The translations under genes were made by a program, and so were the position numbers. The notes below the pieces were generated by a model. It saw only the letters and a list, made by a program, of their open reading frames with translations, did no database searches and was not told the DNA's origin. A DNA stretch of 64,000 nucleotides from Candidatus Zixiibacteriota bacterium (GTDB lineage Bacteria > Zixibacteria > MSB-5A5 > GN15 > JAAZOE01), in contig DAOUTW010000009.1 in NCBI GenBank assembly GCA_030668485.1, forward strand, positions 30,532 to 94,531, written 5' to 3'. Of this stretch, positions 17,586-26,071 are shown piece after piece; within the stretch, counting starts at the first letter, position 1, and each line of letters starts with the position of its first letter.

Positions 17586-19931
17586 ATGAAAAAATCCACT
17601 TGGATTGTGATTCTTATCATAGTTCTGGTCTATATCAACTGGCTTTCGGACGGCTTTGCCCAAACAAATCCCGACCAACTCCAGGCCTACCAAGAGTTAC
17701 TCCGGATGAAGCAACAACAGACCGTCACTGAGCCGGGGCAATATCGCTCACCACCGATATATGATGGCGATGAGTTGCAGGTTAACGATTCTCTCTTGAA
17801 CCTTCATCGCCTCAAGGCCTCCGACAGCGCTCAGGCATTGGCCACATTTGAAAATGCCGAAGCGATCTCGGATCGGCAACTGGCATTGCCACAGACCGAC
17901 CGTATTCTCCGTTTCGGACATAACTTGTTTTCGAACGCTCATGTCGGCGAAATCAATAATCTCCTGATTCCTGACAATTATCTGCTCGGGCCGGGAGATA
18001 ATATCATAATAAGCCTCTGGGGGCGGGTTCAACAGGAATGGAACCTTACGGTAGACCGCCAGGGTAAGGTTTTTATACCCAAAGTGGGTGAGATAACCGC
18101 CTGGGGAGTGACTCTGGGCGACTTCGAGGTGCGCCTCGACGCACGCTTGTCCAAAGTATATACCGGCTACGAACGTCGTGTGACACTGGGCAAGATACGT
18201 ACTATTAAGGTTTTTATTTACGGCGAGGTGAAATCGCCCGGCGGGTATGCCGTATCGGCTTTGTCTACCCTTTTTAATGCCCTTTACATGGCCGGCGGGC
18301 CAACCGAGAACGGATCATTCCGCGGGATCAAATTGATTCGCGATCAAAAAACGACGCCGGTCGATTTGTATGATTTCCTGATCACCGGTGATAAAAGCGG
18401 CGATCTCCCGCTGTCATCCGGCGACGTAATTTTCGTTCCCCTGGCCGGTTTCCAGGCAACGGTGCGAGGCGAAGTCAGGCGTCCGGGAATATATGAACTG
18501 CTGGGACAGGAAAAAATTTCCGACTTGATCGATCTGGCCGGAGGCCCCACTGCCGAGGCTTATCTCGGGCGTCTCATGCTTGATCGCATCGGGGATGATG
18601 ATTCCCGTAAGATTATCGATCTTGATTTCAGTAATACTGACCGGAAAGACATAGCGGTGTCTGACGGCGATGATTTATCGATTTTTTCGATATATAATAT
18701 GCGTGAGAACATTGTCTGGATTAACGGAATGGTAAAGCATCCGGGAACGTTCGAACGCGCCGACGGCATGCATCTTTCCGATCTGATTGGAAAAGGTCAG
18801 TTATTACCGAACAATGTTTACCTGGATCGGGCCGATTTATACCGGCGCAATCGGGACGGTCGGATCGAGATAGTTGCTGTCAACCTCAAAGGACTACTGG
18901 TCGGTGAAACCGGAAGCGACCTGGAACTGGCCGATCTCGATTCCCTCTATATATACAACATTGATGAAGTCGAGCCGGACAGGTATGTGTACATCGACGG
19001 CATGGTGCAGCGCCCGGGGCGATATCCGCTATATAAGGGCCTGACCGTTTCCGATCTGATTTTTCTGGCCGGGAACCTTAGAAGCGAGGCCTATGTGCTA
19101 CAGGCTGAACTGGCCCGAGTCGATTCCGCCGGTAACACCGATCTGATCGGTGTAGGTCTTGATCGTCTGGATAAGGGATATAACCCGAATCTCCAGGAAA
19201 ATGACAGGCTTTTTATACGACGGATTCCCGGTTATCAACTGCATCGCATGGTCACGATTGAGGGCGAGGTTAATTTTCAGGGGCGCTATTCACTGACAAA
19301 CAAAGATGAATCTTTGTGGGAGTTGATTGTCCGTGCCGGTGGTTTTTCCGGCAAGGCGTTTCCCGCCGGTACTATTTTTAGGCGCGGCGCCATTGTAGAA
19401 GATCTGCAGCGAATAGATATCAAGCATATTCTTGAGGGGTCTCAGCCTCTTCTGGCCGATTCAACCGGAACCCTGAGGCCGGTCCCCATACTCAGCCTGG
19501 AAAAAAACAATATGGACCGCATCATAATCGACATGGAAAAACTGATTGCGACCGATGGCATGGAGAGTGATTTCAAACTTCAGGCCGGCGACTACATTTA
19601 TATCCCGGAGATTCCAACCGGAATATCGGTTCTGGGCGAGGTTTGCGCCAACGGGACGATAAAGTACCAGTCCGATAAGAAGGTCAAATATTATCTCGAA
19701 CAGGCTGGAGGGTTGACCAAGAGGGCCAACAAGGATGAAATCAGACTGGTAAAGGCCAACGGCCGGGTATTTGCATCTGGCAAAGTCAAGGGGAAGAAAG
19801 TCGATCTGGGAGACGTTATTGTCGTCCCGACGGAGATAAAGAAAGAGAAAGATTGGCTCAAACTGGTATCGACCAGTCTTTCGATCCTAACCGGGGTAGC
19901 CACCTCGATTCTAATCATCGACCGACTGTAA
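17586..19931 (+). CDS. Polysaccharide export protein with multiple SLBB domains
   Basis: 781 residues. Residues 1-25 are a signal peptide (TWIVILIIVLVYINWL ... GFA). A Poly_export domain starts near 120 (LLGPGDNIIISLWGRV, GKVFIPKVGEI), followed by about five SLBB domains (for example VFIYGEVKSPGGYAV, TVRGEVRRPGIYELL, YIDGMVQRPGRYPLY). The C-terminus is a hydrophobic helix (TSLSILTGVATSILII) that could form the outer-membrane alpha-barrel as in Wza. It would form the periplasmic/outer-membrane export channel for the polymer made by this locus. It is about twice the length of Wza because of the extra SLBB repeats. AAGG precedes the ATG. Confidence 0.9.
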   Translation: MKKSTWIVILIIVLVYINWLSDGFAQTNPDQLQAYQELLRMKQQQTVTEPGQYRSPPIYDGDELQVNDSLLNLHRLKASDSAQALATFENAEAISDRQLALPQTDRILRFGHNLFSNAHVGEINNLLIPDNYLLGPGDNIIISLWGRVQQEWNLTVDRQGKVFIPKVGEITAWGVTLGDFEVRLDARLSKVYTGYERRVTLGKIRTIKVFIYGEVKSPGGYAVSALSTLFNALYMAGGPTENGSFRGIKLIRDQKTTPVDLYDFLITGDKSGDLPLSSGDVIFVPLAGFQATVRGEVRRPGIYELLGQEKISDLIDLAGGPTAEAYLGRLMLDRIGDDDSRKIIDLDFSNTDRKDIAVSDGDDLSIFSIYNMRENIVWINGMVKHPGTFERADGMHLSDLIGKGQLLPNNVYLDRADLYRRNRDGRIEIVAVNLKGLLVGETGSDLELADLDSLYIYNIDEVEPDRYVYIDGMVQRPGRYPLYKGLTVSDLIFLAGNLRSEAYVLQAELARVDSAGNTDLIGVGLDRLDKGYNPNLQENDRLFIRRIPGYQLHRMVTIEGEVNFQGRYSLTNKDESLWELIVRAGGFSGKAFPAGTIFRRGAIVEDLQRIDIKHILEGSQPLLADSTGTLRPVPILSLEKNNMDRIIIDMEKLIATDGMESDFKLQAGDYIYIPEIPTGISVLGEVCANGTIKYQSDKKVKYYLEQAGGLTKRANKDEIRLVKANGRVFASGKVKGKKVDLGDVIVVPTEIKKEKDWLKLVSTSLSILTGVATSILIIDRL

Positions 19932-19952
19932 TTCCGGGAAGGGAAAAGCATA

Positions 19953-21101
19953 ATGTTATCAGGAAAATCAATTCTGGTCACCGGCGGCACCGGATCATTC
20001 GGCAAAAAGTTCATTGCCGCCATACTGGAGCAGTACCCACAGGTCAAACGCCTGGTGGTATACTCGCGAGATGAACTCAAACAATTCGATATGAACCAGA
20101 GCTATCCAGCGTCTCAGTATCCGAGCCTGAGGTTTTTCATCGGCGATGTGCGCGACCGGGAACGTTTGCGCCGGGCGATGGAGGATATCGATATTGTCGT
20201 GCATGCCGCCGCCTTGAAACAGGTTCCGGCTGCGGAATATAATCCTTTCGAGGCGATCAAAACCAATATCATCGGTGCCCAGAATGTTATCGAGACCGCA
20301 ATCGATCAGGGTGTCAAACGGGTTGTGGCACTCAGCACCGATAAGGCGGCAGCGCCGATAAATCTGTATGGAGCGACCAAGCTCTGTTCCGACAAGCTTT
20401 TTGTGTCGGCCAATAATTTCCGGGGTCGTCATGATATCAAGTTTTCGGTGGTCCGTTATGGCAATGTCCTGGGCAGCCGGGGAAGCGTCATTCCGTTTTT
20501 CATGAACAAGCGCCATGAGGGAGTTATTCCGATCACCGACAAACGGATGACTCGCTTTAATATAACGCTGGAGGAAGGTGTTAATATGGTTTTTCATGCC
20601 CTGACCCGTATGTGGGGCGGCGAAATCTATGTACCGAAGATTCCTAGTTATCGAATCATCGACGTGGCCGAGGCAATCGCGCCGGAATGTAAGAAAGAGT
20701 TTATCGGAATCCGCCCAGGTGAAAAACTACATGAAGAAATGATCACACAAACCGACGCCATCAACACTATCGAGTTTGACAAGTACTTCGTTATCCTTCC
20801 GTCAGTACCATTGTGGAATGTGAATAAATTCGCCGAGGCCTTCAACGGCCGGCCATGTCCCGATGGATTTCATTACTGTAGCGGCACCAACAGCGAATGG
20901 CTTTCGGTGGAACAGATCAGGCAATTGATTCGCACTCATGTGGACAGCAACTTTGGCGTCGATGAGACGCCCCCATCGAAGACTAGCCGACGGCTGACTT
21001 TTGTGCGCGGTCCGGAGAATGGCGAACTGAATCTCTCGCGGATGGGAGTGATTGAAAACGAGGATCGGGTTCAGGAAGTTTATGCGGGAACTGAAAAGTG
21101 A
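19953..21101 (+). CDS. pseB: UDP-N-acetylglucosamine 4,6-dehydratase (inverting)
   Basis: 382-residue extended SDR. The cofactor motif GGTGSFGKK is at 11-19. The PseB/FlaA1 active-site residues Asp130, Lys131 (STDKAAAPINLYGATK), Tyr139 and Lys143 are all present. It converts UDP-GlcNAc to UDP-2-acetamido-2,6-dideoxy-L-arabino-hex-4-ulose, the first step towards CMP-pseudaminic acid. It is about 50 residues longer than typical PseB, with an extra charged tail. It follows the export gene by 21 bp and is directly followed by the PseC-type transaminase. Confidence 0.93.
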   Translation: MLSGKSILVTGGTGSFGKKFIAAILEQYPQVKRLVVYSRDELKQFDMNQSYPASQYPSLRFFIGDVRDRERLRRAMEDIDIVVHAAALKQVPAAEYNPFEAIKTNIIGAQNVIETAIDQGVKRVVALSTDKAAAPINLYGATKLCSDKLFVSANNFRGRHDIKFSVVRYGNVLGSRGSVIPFFMNKRHEGVIPITDKRMTRFNITLEEGVNMVFHALTRMWGGEIYVPKIPSYRIIDVAEAIAPECKKEFIGIRPGEKLHEEMITQTDAINTIEFDKYFVILPSVPLWNVNKFAEAFNGRPCPDGFHYCSGTNSEWLSVEQIRQLIRTHVDSNFGVDETPPSKTSRRLTFVRGPENGELNLSRMGVIENEDRVQEVYAGTEK

Positions 21102-21112
21102 GGAACTATAAA

Positions 21113-22381
21113 ATGCATGGAGAAAGCTTTCTTCCATACGGCAAGCAGAATGTGACCGAGGATGATATTCAGGCAGTGATCGAGGTCCTGAAATCCGAAT
21201 GGCTGACCCAGGGACCGGCGGTCCCCGAATTCGAAGAATCGCTGGCCGACTGCCAGGGATCATTGCATGCGGTGGCCTGTTCCAGCGGAACCGCCGCCCT
21301 TCATCTGGCGATGCTGGCATTGGGGTTGAAGGAAGGTGACGCTGTCGTCACAACGCCCAATTCCTTTGTTGCCACAGCCAATTGTGCGCGTTATGTCGGA
21401 GCCAAAGTTATTTTCGCCGATATCAATCCGTCAACAGGTCTTATTGATCCCAAAAGCGTAGCTCGTTTGCTGGAAAAAGATACGGAGCGTAATATCAAGG
21501 CTATTATTCCGGTTCATTTTGCCGGACAGCCGGCCGATCTTCCGGCCATTCACGCTCTGGCCAAGCGGCACGGGGCCTGGGTTGTCGACGATGCCTGCCA
21601 TGCGATCGGCGCCACCTATGAGAGCAACGGCCAGTCGTATCATGTAGGAGGCAATCCGCATAGCGACCTGACCGTTTTTTCATTTCATCCGGTCAAGCAT
21701 ATCGCCATGGGCGAAGGCGGGGCGGTCGTGACCGATCACGATGAACTGGCTGAGCGGTTGCGGCTTTTCCGCAATCATGGGATCGATCGATGCGATTTTA
21801 TCAATACCGATATGGCCCTCTCCCCCGATGGGATTCCCAATCCCTGGTATTATGAGATGGGTGAGCTCGGCTTCAATTTTCGCCTGACCGATCTCCAGGC
21901 GACGCTGGGTTTATCGCAATTGAAGCGATTGGGGAATTCGTTGCAAAGGCGGCGAGAAATCGCCGAAACCTACCGGCGCCTGATTGCTCAAAAATTTATC
22001 CAGGATGAAGTTATTCCTCTTACGTTGAGGCCGGGTGTAAATCATGCTTATCATCTCTATGTCGTCCGGGTTGATTTCTCACGCTGTGGCGTTTCGCGGG
22101 CGGTAGTCATGAACCGGATGCGGGCCAACGGTGTCGGCACCCAGGTTCATTATATCCCGGTGCATCTCCAGCCCTATTATCGCCGTGTCAGCCCGACCGA
22201 CCCCTGGGATATGCAGGGAACCGAAGCCTACTATTCGACCGCTTTAAGTCTGCCAATGTACCCGGAACTGACCGAGGCCGACATTGAGCGCGTGGTTAAT
22301 GAACTGTCACAGGCTCTCAGGGTCCAGCCGGTTGAGACGGCTTCCGGGGAAAAAGTTAAAGAGGACAAACAGGTATCATGA
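21113..22381 (+). CDS. pseC: UDP-4-amino-4,6-dideoxy-AltNAc transaminase
   Basis: 422 residues from ATG 21113, with GAGG nine bases upstream. A GTG at 21098 overlapping the pseB stop is the alternative. It is a DegT/DnrJ/EryC1 PLP aminotransferase. The PLP-binding Lys is K195 (FHPVKHIAMGEGG), with SSGTAALHLA for phosphate binding and the family ending LPMYPELTEADIERV. PseC variants start with YGKQxVxEDDI, as here. It aminates C4 of the PseB product using Glu. Its stop overlaps the next ATG (ATGA). Confidence 0.93.
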   Translation: MHGESFLPYGKQNVTEDDIQAVIEVLKSEWLTQGPAVPEFEESLADCQGSLHAVACSSGTAALHLAMLALGLKEGDAVVTTPNSFVATANCARYVGAKVIFADINPSTGLIDPKSVARLLEKDTERNIKAIIPVHFAGQPADLPAIHALAKRHGAWVVDDACHAIGATYESNGQSYHVGGNPHSDLTVFSFHPVKHIAMGEGGAVVTDHDELAERLRLFRNHGIDRCDFINTDMALSPDGIPNPWYYEMGELGFNFRLTDLQATLGLSQLKRLGNSLQRRREIAETYRRLIAQKFIQDEVIPLTLRPGVNHAYHLYVVRVDFSRCGVSRAVVMNRMRANGVGTQVHYIPVHLQPYYRRVSPTDPWDMQGTEAYYSTALSLPMYPELTEADIERVVNELSQALRVQPVETASGEKVKEDKQVS

Positions 22382-23169
22382 TTCTTGCTATTTTACAGGC
22401 TCGCGTTTCTTCAACGCGTCTTCCGGGAAAAATCCTCCGCCCGATTATGGGCGTTCCGATGCTGGAGCGTCATCTCGATCGGCTGCGCTCTGTACGAAAC
22501 ATCGATCGGCTGATAGTCGCCACCAGCGTGGAGAAAAGCGACCTGCCGGTCGCAGCCTTATGCCGTGAACTCGGCATCGATTGTTTCCGGGGCAGCCTCG
22601 ACAATGTACTCGATCGCTTCTATCATGCGACCGAATCGTATAATCCCGATGTTATCGTCCGGCTGACCGGCGACTGTCCCCTGGCCGATCCCGGCGTTAT
22701 CGACGGCGGAATCGATTATTTCCTAAAAAGCGACTATGATTATGTAAGCAACAGTCTCGAGCGGACATATCCGATCGGGCTCGATTTCGAAGTTTTTCGC
22801 TTCAAGTGCCTGCGGGAAGCGTGGCAGGAAGCCAGGCTGCCTTCCGAGTTGGAGCATGTTACGCCATTTATATACAACCGTCCCGAGCGATATAGCATCG
22901 GCCATTTCAGAAATGATGTCAACCAGTCCCATCACCGGTGGACGGTTGACGAACCGGAGGATTTTCGTTTTGTCACCGCTGTATACGATGCGCTCTATCC
23001 GCTAAATTCTCAATTCACGATGAGGGATATTCTGGATTTGCTGGCGAGTCGGCCCGAATTGACTGAGATAAACTATCATATCGTCCACGGGGCCGGTTAT
23101 CAGAAATCTTTGTGTGAGGATGCACAATATAAGGCTGTAAAAGAGGCTGCTGAAAGCCAACCGGCATAA
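22378..23169 (+). CDS. pseF: Pseudaminic acid cytidylyltransferase-like protein (SpsF family)
   Basis: 263 residues. The N-terminal nucleotide-binding motif ILQARVSSTRLPGK is diagnostic of the CMP-sugar/SpsF-type cytidylyltransferases, and Asp residues in LTGDCPLADP follow. In a pse cluster this enzyme charges pseudaminic acid with CMP. The assignment as PseF rests partly on context, because SpsF-like proteins act on several sugars. The ATG overlaps the pseC stop. A terminator follows at 23209-23235. Confidence 0.82.
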   Translation: MILAILQARVSSTRLPGKILRPIMGVPMLERHLDRLRSVRNIDRLIVATSVEKSDLPVAALCRELGIDCFRGSLDNVLDRFYHATESYNPDVIVRLTGDCPLADPGVIDGGIDYFLKSDYDYVSNSLERTYPIGLDFEVFRFKCLREAWQEARLPSELEHVTPFIYNRPERYSIGHFRNDVNQSHHRWTVDEPEDFRFVTAVYDALYPLNSQFTMRDILDLLASRPELTEINYHIVHGAGYQKSLCEDAQYKAVKEAAESQPA

Positions 23170-23208
23170 AAATTTTCATCTGCTGCAAGATCCACTTCCA
23201 TGGTAAAG

Positions 23209-23235
23209 GGTCGGGAGTTTCTCCCGGCCTTTTTT
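23209..23235 (+). terminator. Terminator inside the polysaccharide locus
   Basis: A nine-pair stem with one G-T wobble (GGTCGGGAG 23209-23217, CTCCCGGCC 23221-23229) with a three-base loop, followed by six Ts. It splits pseB-pseC-pseF from pseG onward, either ending or attenuating the upstream transcript. Confidence 0.8.
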
Positions 23236-23337
23236 ATATGGGCGTTATTCCCGCCTGGAGTTCGGTATAAGCGAAATATTTTAATGGCGAGAAATAGTCA
23301 CGGCTATTAAGTTTAATTGAGGAGAAGTATGTAAAAA

Positions 23338-24396
23338 ATGAAAATAATGATCCGGACAGACTCGTCTTCGGTTATCGGTAGCGGTCACATGATGCGCAAT
23401 CTGACTCTGGCCGCCGCGCTGCAGCAATCGGGGGCAAAGGTCATATTTGTCAGCCGCGATTTACCGGGCAACCTGTGTGATGAGGCGGAAAAGCATTTCC
23501 AGATCCACCGTATCAAGCATGGCGACGATGGCCCCAGTGGAGAAGATTTCCGCAGTACGATTGAAATCCTCCGGGCCGAGGCGCCGGTAGATTGGCTCAT
23601 CGTCGATCATTATTCGCTCGACAAAACCTGGGAAAGCGGCATACGAAAGGAAGTCGGACATATCATGGTCATTGACGATCTGGCCAATCGCCCGCATGAC
23701 TGCAATCTATTGCTGGATCAGAACCTGTATGCCGACTCCAAAAGTCGGTATAACGGTCTTGTCCCCGATCATTGTAAAAAACTACTCGGTCCCCAATATG
23801 CGCTGCTTCGCACCGAGTTCGCAACGGCTTGCAATAACCTTCGCCATCGTGACGGATCGATAAAAAGGATAATGATATCGATGGGGGGCGCCGATCCACA
23901 CAATGTCACGGCTATGGTTTTGGAGGGGGTAAAATTGTGGAACCGTCACGATTTATTTGTCGACGTGGTGGTTGGAGCCGCTAACCCGCATATCGAAACA
24001 ATCAGGGACTTATGTCTTAAGCTGCCGGTCTGCGATCTCCATCATCCAGCCAACAATATGGCGGCATTGATGACAGAGGCCGATTTATGTATCGGCGCCG
24101 CCGGATCGACCACATGGGAACGGTGTTGTTTGGGGCTTCCGACATTGTTCATAGCATCAGGCGATAACGAAATCGAAATCGCGGGATCGGCTGACAAGGC
24201 CGGTATTGGGAAGTACCAGGGGCGATACGATGAGGTTGACCCCGAAATGATCGCCGACGAATTGTCAAAGCTTGTCGCACAACCGAATCTGATAATTGAA
24301 TGGAGTAACAATGCCGCCTCGTTAGTTGATGGTTGCGGGGCTGAACGTGTTTGCCGTGCGGTGATGGAACGACGCCGGGAGGAGGTTGGCTCATGA
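23338..24396 (+). CDS. pseG: UDP-2,4-diacetamido-2,4,6-trideoxy-altropyranose hydrolase
   Basis: 352 residues with a GT-B-like fold. The N-terminus reads RTDSSSVIGSGHMMR with His17 at the position of the catalytic base of Campylobacter PseG. Later GAAGSTTWERCCLGLP matches the UDP-binding region. It releases UDP and gives the free 2,4-diamino sugar that PseI uses. Its stop overlaps the ATG of the fused formyltransferase-PseI gene, so it is coupled to it. Confidence 0.9.
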   Translation: MKIMIRTDSSSVIGSGHMMRNLTLAAALQQSGAKVIFVSRDLPGNLCDEAEKHFQIHRIKHGDDGPSGEDFRSTIEILRAEAPVDWLIVDHYSLDKTWESGIRKEVGHIMVIDDLANRPHDCNLLLDQNLYADSKSRYNGLVPDHCKKLLGPQYALLRTEFATACNNLRHRDGSIKRIMISMGGADPHNVTAMVLEGVKLWNRHDLFVDVVVGAANPHIETIRDLCLKLPVCDLHHPANNMAALMTEADLCIGAAGSTTWERCCLGLPTLFIASGDNEIEIAGSADKAGIGKYQGRYDEVDPEMIADELSKLVAQPNLIIEWSNNAASLVDGCGAERVCRAVMERRREEVGS

Positions 24397-26051
24397 ATAT
24401 ACTGATCCTGGGGCCAGAACGATCGGCGATCAAATCGTTCATATCCTCGATCGGCGATACTGTCCGGTTTACCGAAGACAAGCTCACCGCCAATAGTAAG
24501 CAGGTTGAGTGGTCCGATTTTTTAATCAGTTACGGATACCGGTATATTGTCAAAACCGACGTCCTCGACCTCTTCCCCCAAAAAGCGATAAACCTTCATA
24601 TATCATACCTGCCGTGGAACCGGGGTGCCGATCCGAACCTGTGGAGTTTTCTTGATGATACCCCCAAAGGGGTTACCATTCATTATCTCGAAAAAGGACT
24701 TGACACAGGCGCTATTCTGGCCCAAAAAGAGATCGTACACCATCCCGATGACACTCTGCGAACCAGCTATGAACGACTGGCCGAAATTATCGAATTGCTT
24801 TTTATACAGGTTTGGCCCGATATCCGCGCCGGGCGGCAGAAAGCAATACCTCAGCCTCAGGGCGGAACCTCACACCGTCTGCGGGATAGCAAGGCATATG
24901 AGCAGTTGTTGACTCAGGCATGGGACACACCGGTTGCCGATCTGATCGGAATAGCGAAGACCACCAAAGCCGGGAGAGCAGTCATTAAGAAAAATGAAAT
25001 TAAAGTCGGCGACCGCATCATTGGGCGCGATCATCCTCCCTTTATCATCGCCGAAATGTCTGGCAATCATAATCAATCGCTGGATAGAGCTCTGGAGATT
25101 GTCGAGGCGGCTGCCCGGGCCGGGGCGCATGCCCTCAAGATTCAGACCTATACCGCGGAAACGATGACGCTCGATATGGAAGGGAACGGTTTCTCGATTG
25201 ACGATCCCGACAGCCTGTGGAACGGCACTACTTTGTATAAATTGTATCAACAGGCATATACGCCGTGGGAATGGCATCAACCGATTTTCGACCGCTGCCG
25301 TGAATTGGGGATCATCGGTTTCTCGACGCCATTCGATGATACCGCCGTCGATTTTCTGGAATCACTAAAAACACCGGCATACAAAATCGCATCATTTGAA
25401 AATACCGACTTGCCGCTGATTCGCAGAGTCGCCGCTACCGGCAAACCGATGATTATATCGACCGGAATGGCCACACAGGCGGAACTCGATGAAACAGTTC
25501 GAACCGTGCGGGAAGCCGGGTGTCATGATCTGGTGTTGCTCAAATGCACCAGCAGTTACCCGGCAACACCGGAGGAAAGTCATCTTCGTACTCTCCCCCA
25601 CATGCGCGATCATTTTAATGTCGAGGTGGGGCTGTCCGATCATACACTCGGCATCGGCGCCGCCCTCGCCGGGATCTCTCTTGGTGCGACAGTAATCGAA
25701 AAACATTTCACCCTTTGCCGCGCAGATGGCGGAGTCGATTCCGCCTTTTCGCTCGAACCTGATGAGATGAAATCTCTGGTCGAAGAGAGCCTGCGCGGCT
25801 GGCAGGCACTGGGCGAAATCCGGTACGGGCAAACCAAAGGCGAGAAAAAATCGCTTCAGTTCAGGCGGAGTCTTTATGTAACCAGGGATATGGATGCAGG
25901 CGAGGAGTTTTCGAAAGATAATTTCCGCGCCATCCGGCCCGGTTTCGGGCTATCGCCCAAATATTATGAGACTTTCCTTGGAAAACGGGCAGGCAAAAAC
26001 ATTAAAAAGGGGACACCACTGAGTTGGGATCTGCTTTCTGATAAAGGCTGA
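24393..26051 (+). CDS. pseI: Fusion of formyltransferase domain and pseudaminic acid synthase
   Basis: 552 residues from ATG 24393 (GGAGG nearby, overlapping pseG). Residues 1-165 form an N10-formyl-THF-type transferase domain with the catalytic Asn67 and His69 (INLHISYLPWNRGA) and Asp104 (GLDTGAIL). From about 206 to the end is a NeuB/PseI synthase: FIIAEMSGNHNQSLDRA, KIQTYTAETMT, TPAYKIASFE, STGM and VGLSDHTLG. The C-terminus is an antifreeze-like SAF domain. PseI condenses the 2,4-diamino sugar with phosphoenolpyruvate. The N-terminal domain could add a formyl group to the amine normally acetylated by PseH, which is not seen in this locus. Confidence 0.9.
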   Translation: MNILILGPERSAIKSFISSIGDTVRFTEDKLTANSKQVEWSDFLISYGYRYIVKTDVLDLFPQKAINLHISYLPWNRGADPNLWSFLDDTPKGVTIHYLEKGLDTGAILAQKEIVHHPDDTLRTSYERLAEIIELLFIQVWPDIRAGRQKAIPQPQGGTSHRLRDSKAYEQLLTQAWDTPVADLIGIAKTTKAGRAVIKKNEIKVGDRIIGRDHPPFIIAEMSGNHNQSLDRALEIVEAAARAGAHALKIQTYTAETMTLDMEGNGFSIDDPDSLWNGTTLYKLYQQAYTPWEWHQPIFDRCRELGIIGFSTPFDDTAVDFLESLKTPAYKIASFENTDLPLIRRVAATGKPMIISTGMATQAELDETVRTVREAGCHDLVLLKCTSSYPATPEESHLRTLPHMRDHFNVEVGLSDHTLGIGAALAGISLGATVIEKHFTLCRADGGVDSAFSLEPDEMKSLVEESLRGWQALGEIRYGQTKGEKKSLQFRRSLYVTRDMDAGEEFSKDNFRAIRPGFGLSPKYYETFLGKRAGKNIKKGTPLSWDLLSDKG

Positions 26052-26071
26052 GGCAGGCTCCGGGAATCCCG

